Assembly (NCBI RefSeq): GCF_900112695.1
Contig: NZ_FOMT01000011.1
Location: 1 to 55,767, forward strand
Length of the DNA: 55,767 bases
Reading direction: 5' to 3'
Origin: Paenibacillus catalpae
Lineage (GTDB): Bacteria; Bacillota; Bacilli; Paenibacillales; Paenibacillaceae
The notes below the pieces were generated by a model. It worked only from the letters and a program-made list of their open reading frames with translations. It was not told the DNA's origin and ran no database searches. Shown piece by piece: positions 34,507-42,382 of the stretch. The position numbers and the translations under genes were made by a program. Numbering within the stretch: position 1 is the stretch's first letter; each line of letters begins with the position of its first letter.

Positions 34507-37314
34507 ATGATGCAAGAGCAGGAACTGCTTGATTTTATGCGGGAAACGGCTTATAAGCCGATGACTTATCAGGAGCTGGAGCAGCATTTCGGTATTAGCG
34601 ATGCAGCTGAATTTAAGGAATTTCTAAAGATGCTTAATCAGCTCGAGGACGAGGGCAAAGTCATTCGGACGCGCAATGAACGCTATGGCGTTCCGGAGCG
34701 AATGAACCTGCTGAGAGGTAAAATCCAGGCGCACGCAAAGGGCTTCGCCTTTTTGCTGCCGGATGAGAAGGATCATCCTGATGTTTACATACATGCAAAC
34801 GATCAGAAGAGCGCGATGAACGGTGATATCGCGCTGGTACGCATTACTTCGCAAAGCGAAGGCGGCGGCCGGATGGAAGGCGAAGTTGTTCGCATTGTGC
34901 AGCGAGCTGTTACACAAGTGGTCGGCACGTTCGAAAGTCATGAAGCCTTTGGCTTCGTTGTTCCGGATGACAAAAGGATTAACCGGGATATTTTTATTCC
35001 GAAGGGCGAATTTCAAGGCGCGGTAACCGGACAGAAGGTTGTAGTGAAGATTACTTCCTACCCGGAAGGACGTTCTGCAGCGCAAGGTGAAATTGTCGAA
35101 ATATTGGGGCATAAGAATGATCCGGGCATCGACATCCTGTCTATTATCCGCAAGCATCAGCTGCCTGAAGGCTTCTCGGACGAAGTGATGGCAGAAGCGG
35201 AAGCAGCCCCCGATTCGATCAGCGATGAAGAGATTATTGAACAGGGCCGCCGCGACCTTCGCGGAGAAGTGATTGTAACCATTGACGGCGAAGATGCGAA
35301 AGACCTTGATGATGCCGTACATGTGAAACGGCTCGAGAACGGCAACTATTTGCTTGGTGTCCATATTGCCGATGTCGGTTATTACGTAAGAGAGCGCTCG
35401 GAGCTGGATCAGGAAGCTTTCCGCCGCGGATGCAGCGTGTATCTCGTTGACCGGGTTATTCCGATGCTGCCGCACCGGCTGTCGAACGGAATTTGTTCGC
35501 TTAATCCTCAGGTTGACCGCTTGACGCTTTCTTGCGAGATGGAATTTGATTCGAAGCTGAAGCGTGTGCGCCATGATGTGTTTACGAGCGTCATCCGGAC
35601 GAAAGAACGTATGACCTACACGAATGTGCGTAAAATTTTGACTGCAACCGAAGAAGAGCCCGAGACGGAATTGAAGGAACGTTATGCCGACCTCCTTGAT
35701 ATGTTCACATTAATGGAAGAGCTGGCGATGAAGCTTCGCAATAAACGGATGAAGCGCGGCGCGATTGATTTTGACTTCCAGGAGTCGAAGGTCATTGTGG
35801 ACGAGCAAGGCAAAGCCGTTGATATCGTGAAGCGTGAGCGTTCCGTTGCCGAGCAGATCATCGAGGAGTTTATGCTTGCAGCCAATGAGACGGTTGCGGA
35901 GCATTTCCACTGGCTGCGCGTGCCGTTCCTGTACCGGATTCACGAGGATCCGGATCAGGAAAAGCTGCTCCACTTCATGCAGTTCGCTTCGAACTTCGGT
36001 TACGTGGTGAAAGGCAAGGGCAATTCCGTTCATCCGCGTGCGCTGCAGACGCTGCTCGAAGAAATTCGCGGCTCGAAAGAAGAAACGGTTATCTCGACGG
36101 TGATGCTTCGTTCGATGAAGCAGGCGAAATACGATGCGGAGAGCCTTGGTCACTTTGGCCTAGCGGCGGAATTCTACTCTCACTTCACGTCGCCAATCCG
36201 GCGCTACCCGGATCTTGTTATCCATCGGGTTATCCGCGAAGTGCTCGAAAATGGCGGCGCGCTTCCCGAAGCAAGAACGGAAGCACTTGCTGCCCGGATG
36301 CCGGACATTGCCCAGCATTCGTCGGAACGCGAGCGTGTGGCGGTTGATGCAGAGCGGGATACGGATAAGCTCAAAAAATGCGAATATATGCTGGATAAAG
36401 TCGGTGAGGAATTCGACGGTATTATTAGCAGCGTGACAAGCTTCGGCATGTTTGTCGAGTTGAGCAATACAGTAGAGGGTCTGATTCGTCTAAGCGATTT
36501 GACGGATGACTATTACCACTTCCACGAGCTGCACATGGTGCTCATCGGTGAGCGTACCTCGAAGGTATACCGTATTGGTGATGAAGTGAAAATCCGCGTC
36601 TCGCGGGTGAACATGGATGACCATACGATTGATTTCGAAATGGTTGATATGAAGCCGAGAAGTGATTTCAAAGGTGTCGCGGATGCAGGCTTTGGCGCTG
36701 GGCGCAGCGGCGGTCGCAAGCGCAGCGGCTTTGGCCGAAGCGGCGAACGCGAAGCGGTAGTTGGACGCGGCGGGAAGACGGGCCGCGGCAAAGAAAGCCG
36801 CGGCGGTGGAGACGGGCGTGCCGAGCGAAACGGCGGGCAAGGTGGTTCCCGCGGCGGAGGCAAAGCCGGGCGCGTTCCGGCCGGCGAAGCCGGCGGTGCG
36901 AAGCGGAAGCGCGAAGGCGCTGACCGCGGAGCGGGGGAAGGCGCGAGCCGCGCAGCCGAAGGCGCGGCGGAGCAATCGCCTTGGCAAGATCCGGCGAAGC
37001 CGATCGAGCAAGTGCGCGGCGCAAGATCGCGCACGGATATGTGGGGGCTGCCGATTAGCGGCAGCCGCGGCAGAGATGCCGATACGGGCGAAGATCCGGA
37101 TCAAGGCAAATCGATTGACGGCAACCGCAGCCGCGGAGGCCGCAGTGGCAACCGCAGTGGTGGCGGCCAGCGCCGCAGTGATGCAAATTCTTCAGGTGGT
37201 GTGAATAATCCCGGCGAAGAAGGGAAAAGTAAGAAGAGGAAAAGAAAAGGCGGCGGTAGTGGTGGAGGAAACGGCAACGCAACCGCAGCATTCGTTCGCA
37301 AGAAACGTAAATAA
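34507..37314 (+). CDS. rnr: Ribonuclease R with long Arg/Gly-rich C-terminal tail
   Basis: A 935-residue 3'-5' exoribonuclease. In order: a winged-helix N-terminus (QELLDFMRETAYKPMTYQELEQHF), two cold-shock-like domains, and the RNB catalytic domain starting near 240 with the metal-binding DGEDAKDLDDAVHVKR. An S1 domain follows (EFDGIISSVTSFGMFVELSNTVEGLIRLSDL, about 635-715). The last 210 residues are low-complexity, rich in Gly, Arg, Ser and Lys, and end in KKRKRKGGG and RKKRK runs. The ATG at 34507 has AAGGA 5 bases before it; GTG at 34483 is an alternative. RNase R works with SmpB and tmRNA, whose genes follow. Confidence 0.93.
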   Translation: MMQEQELLDFMRETAYKPMTYQELEQHFGISDAAEFKEFLKMLNQLEDEGKVIRTRNERYGVPERMNLLRGKIQAHAKGFAFLLPDEKDHPDVYIHANDQKSAMNGDIALVRITSQSEGGGRMEGEVVRIVQRAVTQVVGTFESHEAFGFVVPDDKRINRDIFIPKGEFQGAVTGQKVVVKITSYPEGRSAAQGEIVEILGHKNDPGIDILSIIRKHQLPEGFSDEVMAEAEAAPDSISDEEIIEQGRRDLRGEVIVTIDGEDAKDLDDAVHVKRLENGNYLLGVHIADVGYYVRERSELDQEAFRRGCSVYLVDRVIPMLPHRLSNGICSLNPQVDRLTLSCEMEFDSKLKRVRHDVFTSVIRTKERMTYTNVRKILTATEEEPETELKERYADLLDMFTLMEELAMKLRNKRMKRGAIDFDFQESKVIVDEQGKAVDIVKRERSVAEQIIEEFMLAANETVAEHFHWLRVPFLYRIHEDPDQEKLLHFMQFASNFGYVVKGKGNSVHPRALQTLLEEIRGSKEETVISTVMLRSMKQAKYDAESLGHFGLAAEFYSHFTSPIRRYPDLVIHRVIREVLENGGALPEARTEALAARMPDIAQHSSERERVAVDAERDTDKLKKCEYMLDKVGEEFDGIISSVTSFGMFVELSNTVEGLIRLSDLTDDYYHFHELHMVLIGERTSKVYRIGDEVKIRVSRVNMDDHTIDFEMVDMKPRSDFKGVADAGFGAGRSGGRKRSGFGRSGEREAVVGRGGKTGRGKESRGGGDGRAERNGGQGGSRGGGKAGRVPAGEAGGAKRKREGADRGAGEGASRAAEGAAEQSPWQDPAKPIEQVRGARSRTDMWGLPISGSRGRDADTGEDPDQGKSIDGNRSRGGRSGNRSGGGQRRSDANSSGGVNNPGEEGKSKKRKRKGGGSGGGNGNATAAFVRKKRK

Positions 37315-37348
37315 ATATTTAACATAATTCGTTCTATAACCTGAAAAT

Positions 37349-37396
37349 ACGGTGCTGCCTGATACGGCGCGGTCTGCGGAAAGCAGCACCGTTTAT
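37349..37396 (+). terminator. Terminator of rnr
   Basis: ACGGTGCTGC (37349-37358) pairs with GCAGCACCGT (37383-37392), followed by TTATT. Confidence 0.75.
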
Positions 37397-37487
37397 TAGG
37401 ATAAGCTTGGAAAATAATATTTAAGCTTGTCGCTTGCATTTTGATTTTGGGTATAGTACACTCAAAGCAATTGATGATATGAACCTG

Positions 37488-37553
37488 AATTCACATATTG
37501 AAAAGGGTGTCATTTAAGTCATGGACCTTTTTCAATGTGTGAATTTTTTGTTT
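37488..37553 (+). promoter_or_regulatory. Terminator-like hairpin in the csp leader (candidate attenuator)
   Basis: A continuous 20-bp stem with two G-T pairs (37488-37507 with 37526-37545) closes on an 18-base loop and is followed at once by TTTTTTGTTT. It lies only 50 bases before the csp start, with a possible -10 TATAGT at 37452-37457 upstream and no good promoter between hairpin and gene. It would therefore end transcription inside the leader unless prevented. Confidence 0.65.
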
Positions 37554-37599
37554 CGTAACGAAATAGGCGCATATTAATACATTTTTGGAGGTAATACAC

Positions 37600-37800
37600 A
37601 TGCAACAAGGTACTGTTAAATGGTTCAACGCTGAGAAAGGTTTCGGCTTCATCGAAGTTGAAGGCGGCAATGACGTATTCGTACACTTCTCCGCAATCGT
37701 TGGCGAAGGCTTCAAAACTCTTGAAGAAGGCCAACGCGTTGAGTTCAACGTTGTTCAAGGCAACCGCGGACCACAAGCTGAGAACGTTGTTAAGCTGTAA
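37600..37800 (+). CDS. csp: Cold-shock protein, CspA/CspB family
   Basis: A 66-residue single-domain nucleic-acid chaperone. RNP1 KGFGFIEV and RNP2 VFVHFSAI are intact, and the start MQQGTVKWFNAEKG is the family N-terminus. TTGGAGG lies 8 bases before the ATG. Codon use is of the highly expressed type. A terminator follows, so it is monocistronic. The leader hairpin at 37488-37553 suggests control at the RNA level. Confidence 0.96.
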   Translation: MQQGTVKWFNAEKGFGFIEVEGGNDVFVHFSAIVGEGFKTLEEGQRVEFNVVQGNRGPQAENVVKL

Positions 37801-37822
37801 TAGCTTAATTTAACGAACGAAG

Positions 37823-37848
37823 ACCGCCCTTAATGGGGCGGTTTTTTG
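37823..37848 (+). terminator. Terminator of csp
   Basis: ACCGCCCT and GGGGCGGT pair around TAAT, followed by TTTTTG. Confidence 0.92.
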
Positions 37849-37973
37849 TTTTATGTAAGCGATGTATTTCCGCGGAAGGCTCTCTTGATTTAGACTTATA
37901 AAGTTGTTACAATGAATTCCTAATAACGCATTCTGATACCGGAACGGCGTAAACGAAGATGAGGTGAATCGCT

Positions 37974-38456
37974 GTGGGTGCTAAGAGAAATGACGGCAAA
38001 CAACTCGCTCAAAACAAAAAAGCTTCCCATGATTACTTCATTGAGGATACGTATGAAGCTGGAATCGTGCTGATGGGCACGGAGATTAAAGCGCTCCGTA
38101 TGGGGAAAGCGAATATTAGCGATGCGTTTGCGACGATTCGAAATGGCGAGATGTTTATTCATAACATGCACATCAGTCCCTTTGAACAGGGTAACCGCCA
38201 TAATCCGACTGATCCGACACGCGCTCGGAAGCTTCTGCTTCATAAGCAGCAAATTCATAAACTGCTCGGTCAGTCCAAGCAGGAAGGTTATTCGATAGTA
38301 CCGCTCAAAATTTATGTGAAGAACGGTTACGCGAAGCTGCTGATTGGCCTTGGTAAAGGTAAGAAGCAGTATGATAAGCGCGAGACGGCTGCGAAGCGTG
38401 ATGCACAACGTGATATTCAGCGTGTGCTGCGCGAGAAGCAGAAGGTTGCAAGATAA
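37974..38456 (+). CDS. smpB: SsrA-binding protein SmpB
   Basis: A 160-residue partner of tmRNA that places it in stalled ribosomes. Conserved blocks are NKKASHDYFIEDTYEAGIVLMGTEIKALR, ISDAFATIRNGEMFIHNMHISPF, ARKLLLHKQQIHKL and the basic tail LGKGKKQYDKRETAAKRDAQRD. Start is GTG, 7 bases after GAGGTGA. Its partner RNA gene ssrA follows after about 210 bases. Confidence 0.96.
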   Translation: MGAKRNDGKQLAQNKKASHDYFIEDTYEAGIVLMGTEIKALRMGKANISDAFATIRNGEMFIHNMHISPFEQGNRHNPTDPTRARKLLLHKQQIHKLLGQSKQEGYSIVPLKIYVKNGYAKLLIGLGKGKKQYDKRETAAKRDAQRDIQRVLREKQKVAR

Positions 38457-38489
38457 TTGGTGTATGCTGCATATGCTGGCAGCAACAAT

Positions 38490-38520
38490 TTGAGCAATTA
38501 GAACTCGGTCGTGTTATACT
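38490..38520 (+). promoter_or_regulatory. Probable promoter of ssrA
   Basis: TTGAGC (38490-38495) and TATACT (38515-38520) are 19 bases apart, and TG one base before the -10 makes it an extended type. The precursor would have about 140 bases of 5' leader before the mature RNA. Confidence 0.5.
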
Positions 38521-38667
38521 AAGGTAGCGCTGAGGGAAACGAGGCGCGGCTGCAACAAATGAATGAAGGTAGTACTTGCTTGTAATGATTAGCGCTTAAG
38601 TTGCGCTAAACCTCATTCCAGGCGTTCTTGAAGCTAATCGGTTGTAATAGACCGTTTATGCCTTATT

Positions 38668-39033
38668 GGGGGCGTTTATGGATTCGACGGGGATAGTACG
38701 AGCATGGGTTGCGGGTAGCAGGGAGTCGTCTGCTTCATCAACGCTAAAGCCTATTAAATGGCAAACAACAACAAACTTACGCTTTCGCAGCTTAATAACC
38801 TGTGAGCGTGCTCCTACCTAGCATCGCCCATGTGACTAGACTAGGGGCTAACAAGTAGTGGGATACGCCGCTTCGGTCTCCGCCTGGGGTCGACGGAAGA
38901 AGATAATCAGGCTGACCCAACGCGTAGTCGGTTACGGGACGACGCTCGGGTGACATCAATACTGTGACTACACCCGTAGAAGCCTGTGTGGCGTTGTCTT
39001 CGGACAGGGGTTCAAATCCCCTCGCCTCCACCA
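38668..39033 (+). ncRNA. ssrA: Transfer-messenger RNA (tmRNA)
   Basis: A 366-base tmRNA. The 5' acceptor GGGGGCG (38668-38674) pairs with CGCCTCC (39023-39029), with encoded CCA at 39031-39033. The 5' part has the standard TTTATGGATTCGACGGGG, and the T-arm GGTTCAAATCC is intact. The tag frame ends GKQQQTYAFAA (38760-38792) followed by TAA TAA. The resume codon is not certain; the preceding in-frame codon is AAT. The final two alanines match the ClpXP/ClpAP degron. The 3' end is duplicated at 54413-54466. Confidence 0.97.
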
Positions 39034-39073
39034 TGTAAATCCACTACCGCATGAGGTAGTGGATTTTTGCTTT
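39019..39073 (+). repeat. ssrA-end direct repeat, left copy (candidate attachment site)
   Basis: This covers the last 15 bases of tmRNA plus its terminator hairpin (AAATCCACTACC with GGTAGTGGATTT, 39038-39066, then T-rich). An almost identical 54-base copy lies at 54413-54466 in the same orientation; from CCACTACC on the two differ at only one base in 33. Confidence 0.85.
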
Positions 39074-39541
39074 GTTTTTGATAGATAGAAATTCCTAATA
39101 ATTGGGTGTTACTATTTAAATAAAGATGAATTTTTAATAATAGTTTAAGAAAGTCTAAGCTTTAACTGATTATGAAAGCGGGCAAAGCTCACAAATCATC
39201 ATACGGTCGAGAAAATGATGTTTAGAGGTAAATGGGAGGTAGAAGGTTTCTTACGGGGGGCGTCAGAATTTTTCTGTCGACCTTTTTTATTTGAATTAAT
39301 TTGGCACAGAAGCGTTGTAGTGCCTTCTGGAGCGGCGATATGATGGATTAGGGTAATAAGCGGCTAGAGCTCTACTCGGAGTTGTAGAAGGCGTTTATAA
39401 TGGTTAGAGTGGGTCGAGGAATATTCTATTAATACATTCCAACTAACATGCGGGCATGGGGGAACTGGTATATTTGAGGATGATTGCCACGGCAAGTGAC
39501 CGATTCGGTCCGCCAAGCATTCAGCAAGCGAACCGCAAGCA
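39074..39541. other. Gene-poor AT-rich spacer after ssrA
   Basis: No convincing gene, RNA or promoter was found. Short open frames lack ribosome binding sites and family-like sequence. If the island is real, this is where remnants of lost integration genes would be expected, but none could be recognised. Confidence 0.5.
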
Positions 39542-39581
39542 AAAAGAGGATGGATCGGCCATGGCCGATCCATCCTCTTTT
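39542..39581. terminator. Perfect palindromic terminator of the mannoside operon
   Basis: A perfect 40-base palindrome with AAAAGAGGATGG and CCATCCTCTTTT at its ends and GGCCATGGCC at the centre. It lies 39 bases after the GH38 stop and, having A and T runs on both sides, can act in both directions. Confidence 0.85.
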
Positions 39582-39619
39582 ACATTTACGTTAAATCCAA
39601 TCCCAAGTGCCATGCCTCA

Positions 39620-42382
39620 TTACTTCGCTGCCGCGATGCCTACCGTATAGATCTCGCACGGCCCGAGCTCCGTCGCGAACGAGCCGTTTGCGGCGCCTTC
39701 GCCGGATGGCTGCAGGCGTTCACCTGTCTGTTCGAGCACGTCGCTCGCGTACGCCACTGCGGCCGTGCCGATGTTCGGCTGCGCCTGCAGCTTCGCGGCT
39801 TCAGGCCGCATGTTGAACCAACGCAGCATGAGGTCGCCCGTCGCTTCGGCGATCTTGGCCGAGGAGAACGCAATGCCTTCCCCTTCCCATGCCAGGAACG
39901 AGTGCACCGGCGACAGCGTTCCAGCGTGTACGCCGGTCTGCGCGCTTGTCCACGGCGCTTGGAACTGATACGCGCCCGCGTATGCGCCTGTCGCGGCGCC
40001 ATCGCCGCTATGCGGAAGGATCAACAGCTCGGTCGTATGCTCACCGAGGCATTGCGCTTCCGGCGTCGGGAAGACTCCCCAGTCGCCCAGCTCGGAGACG
40101 GAGCGAAGCAGCGTGACGGCAATCGTATTGCGGCCGTCGCGAAGTACTTCGTATTCGTTTAAGCCAAAGTTCGCGATTGTCAGGCCTTGCGTGCCGTCGC
40201 TGACATCTGCAAAGGCTTGCTGATGCTGTGCGTTGCTCGGATTCTCCCATTCGGCGGCCGGGTCGTTGCCCCTAACCGCCACTTCGAAGATCGCGTCGGC
40301 CCGATGAACGGACGCGATCAGGTCAGTCGGGAACAAGGCGCGCACGCGATGGTCCTTCGCTTGGTTATTAAACGTCGTACGGATGCCTACGCCGCGTCCG
40401 GAGCGCTCCAAGCTGACGACGGTGCGAATCGTGAACGGCACGAATGTTGTCGAACGGCCGGCTTTGCGCTCGGGATAATAGACGGCTTCTTGCTTCTCCT
40501 GCTCGAACAGCTCATCGGCGGATGCCGGGATCGACCAATGATGCACGATCTCGACCGAGGCGCGGTACGCGCTGTCTTCGATGACGCGGATTTCGGCGGC
40601 TAGGCCCTTGGTCGTGAGAACCGGCTCGCCGTCCGGCTGCTTGAACATGTACTCGTTGCCGATATCTCCGACATTTTCATAGATGAGCAGATCGCGGTAC
40701 GTGCGTCCGCTGGCGATATCCGTTACCGCCAAGGTTCCATCCTCGGCAATTTCGATGCTCAGGTTGGCGTTCGCAAGCGTACGGGGACCGGTCACCATTG
40801 ACGGCGACGAAGCGCCTTTTGCAGCTCCGAGCACCCAAGCGTAAGTTTTCAAGCCAAGCGCCGGGACAGCGGTCGCTTCAAACGTCAGCTTCACGCGGCG
40901 CGTCCAATACGGTTGACGGAATTTGTCATCCGGCAGTTCGTAGCCGAATTGCAAGCCCAAATCCTCCACCGTATGCGCGACGGCGTTGCCATCCGCATCC
41001 ACGAGCGTGCGGCCCTCGATGGACATTTCCTTCATCATGCGAATCATGTCATTCGGGGCGATGCCTTCGCGGAAATACACGCGCGCAACGTCCAGCTCGA
41101 CTTCCAAGACGCCGCTGCGCGTCCATCCCGTCGTATTGAACGCGACGAGCGGCAGCGGATCCTGGCCGTAGCCCGCGAATACGCTTGTATCGACCGTACC
41201 TGCGACCGCGTGTTTGCTGTCGTCGACGATCGTCTCAGCCACATGGCGGCTCTTATCGAAGCGGGTGACCATCTCGCGGTGCACCTCGTCAACGCTGCAG
41301 CCGCAGATGCTGTCGTGCGGATGATTCTGCATGAGCGTTTTCCAAGCGTACTTCAATAGATGATGCGGGTACTTGGCCTGGCCCGTCACATGCGCAAACG
41401 CGGCAAGCGGCTCGGCGACCTTCTCGAGGATCGTCTGGCCGACCTGGTTCATCTGTTTTAGATAGACGCGGGCGGATGCCGTATTCACGAGCGTCGACCA
41501 GCCGTCCGTCCGCTGGCTGCGCAGCTCGCCGCGCACGACCGACAACTGCTTGTCTTCGAGCGACGACTTCAGCGACGCCAGGTAATCCGGGAAATTCGAA
41601 TGGACGAAGTCAGTATCCGGGTACAGCTTGCGCGCAACGCGGATCGCTTCAGCCAGATCCGTCTGGATCGGCTGGTGATCGCACCCGTTCATAAACAGCA
41701 GCTGTCCCGTCGATGCGTATTTACCGGCATCGGCCAACTTGCGGTCCCAGTACTCCTTGGCTTCCGCTTCATCTACGGGCACCTCATTGCCATTACTGTA
41801 CCAGTTGGCGAATAGAATGCCGAGCACCTGCGAGCCGTCCGGTCCTTCCCATACGAGCTCCGAGAAGGATGACTCATAAGCGGAGTCCGAGACCATGTTA
41901 TTGAAGCCCGTAGGCTTGACGCCGCGGCCGAACACCGCGTTGTCGATGCCCGCCTGCTTCATGAGCTGCGGCGCTTGGCCGATGTTGCCGAAGGTGTCGG
42001 GGAAATACCCGACCTTCGCGATCGTGCCGTAATGCGAGGCATCTTGGTGCCCGATCTGCAGATTGCGGACGTTCGCTTCGCTGCTCGTCAGGAATGCATC
42101 CTGCAGCACGTACCATGGACCGATATGAATGCGGCCCTCGCGGATCCATTTCTCCAGGCGCTCCCGTTGGTCCGGGCGTACTTGCAGGTAGTCTTCAATA
42201 ATGATTGTCTGTCCATCCAGATAGAAGCTGCGGTATTCCGCATCGTTCTCCAGCGTGTCCAGCAGCGTATCCATGAGTGAGATAAGCCGCACGTGGTGTT
42301 TCTCGTAAGGCAGATACCATTCGCGGTCCCAATGCGTGTGCGAGATGATATGCGCCGTTTTTCTATGATTAGCGTTCGCCAT
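39620..42382 (-). CDS. Alpha-mannosidase, glycoside hydrolase family 38
   Basis: A 920-residue GH38 enzyme. The N-terminal HTHWDREW (residues 15-22) gives two zinc ligands, and GYFPDTFGNIGQ (Asp129) provides the nucleophile and a zinc ligand. MNGCDHQPIQTDLAEAI and QNHPHDSICGCSVDEVH complete the active-site signature. No signal peptide is visible, so it acts on imported mannosides in the cytoplasm. It is of the long bacterial MngB-like type that releases alpha-linked mannose; whether phosphorylated substrates are used cannot be told. AAAGGAGA lies 9 bases before the ATG, and the start overlaps the upstream gene end by 14 bases. Last gene of the operon. Confidence 0.92.
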   Translation of the reverse strand: MANANHRKTAHIISHTHWDREWYLPYEKHHVRLISLMDTLLDTLENDAEYRSFYLDGQTIIIEDYLQVRPDQRERLEKWIREGRIHIGPWYVLQDAFLTSSEANVRNLQIGHQDASHYGTIAKVGYFPDTFGNIGQAPQLMKQAGIDNAVFGRGVKPTGFNNMVSDSAYESSFSELVWEGPDGSQVLGILFANWYSNGNEVPVDEAEAKEYWDRKLADAGKYASTGQLLFMNGCDHQPIQTDLAEAIRVARKLYPDTDFVHSNFPDYLASLKSSLEDKQLSVVRGELRSQRTDGWSTLVNTASARVYLKQMNQVGQTILEKVAEPLAAFAHVTGQAKYPHHLLKYAWKTLMQNHPHDSICGCSVDEVHREMVTRFDKSRHVAETIVDDSKHAVAGTVDTSVFAGYGQDPLPLVAFNTTGWTRSGVLEVELDVARVYFREGIAPNDMIRMMKEMSIEGRTLVDADGNAVAHTVEDLGLQFGYELPDDKFRQPYWTRRVKLTFEATAVPALGLKTYAWVLGAAKGASSPSMVTGPRTLANANLSIEIAEDGTLAVTDIASGRTYRDLLIYENVGDIGNEYMFKQPDGEPVLTTKGLAAEIRVIEDSAYRASVEIVHHWSIPASADELFEQEKQEAVYYPERKAGRSTTFVPFTIRTVVSLERSGRGVGIRTTFNNQAKDHRVRALFPTDLIASVHRADAIFEVAVRGNDPAAEWENPSNAQHQQAFADVSDGTQGLTIANFGLNEYEVLRDGRNTIAVTLLRSVSELGDWGVFPTPEAQCLGEHTTELLILPHSGDGAATGAYAGAYQFQAPWTSAQTGVHAGTLSPVHSFLAWEGEGIAFSSAKIAEATGDLMLRWFNMRPEAAKLQAQPNIGTAAVAYASDVLEQTGERLQPSGEGAANGSFATELGPCEIYTVGIAAAK

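Noticed and set aside
36490..37104. Minus-strand open frames opposite the RNase R tail
   Set aside because: They are the complement of a GC-rich repetitive segment. The plus frame is continuous with the catalytic domains and ends at a proper stop and terminator.
39074..39541. Possible integrase remnant next to the ssrA end
   Set aside because: I read the frames for tyrosine-recombinase motifs and found none. Short stretches before stops were too brief to claim a pseudogene.
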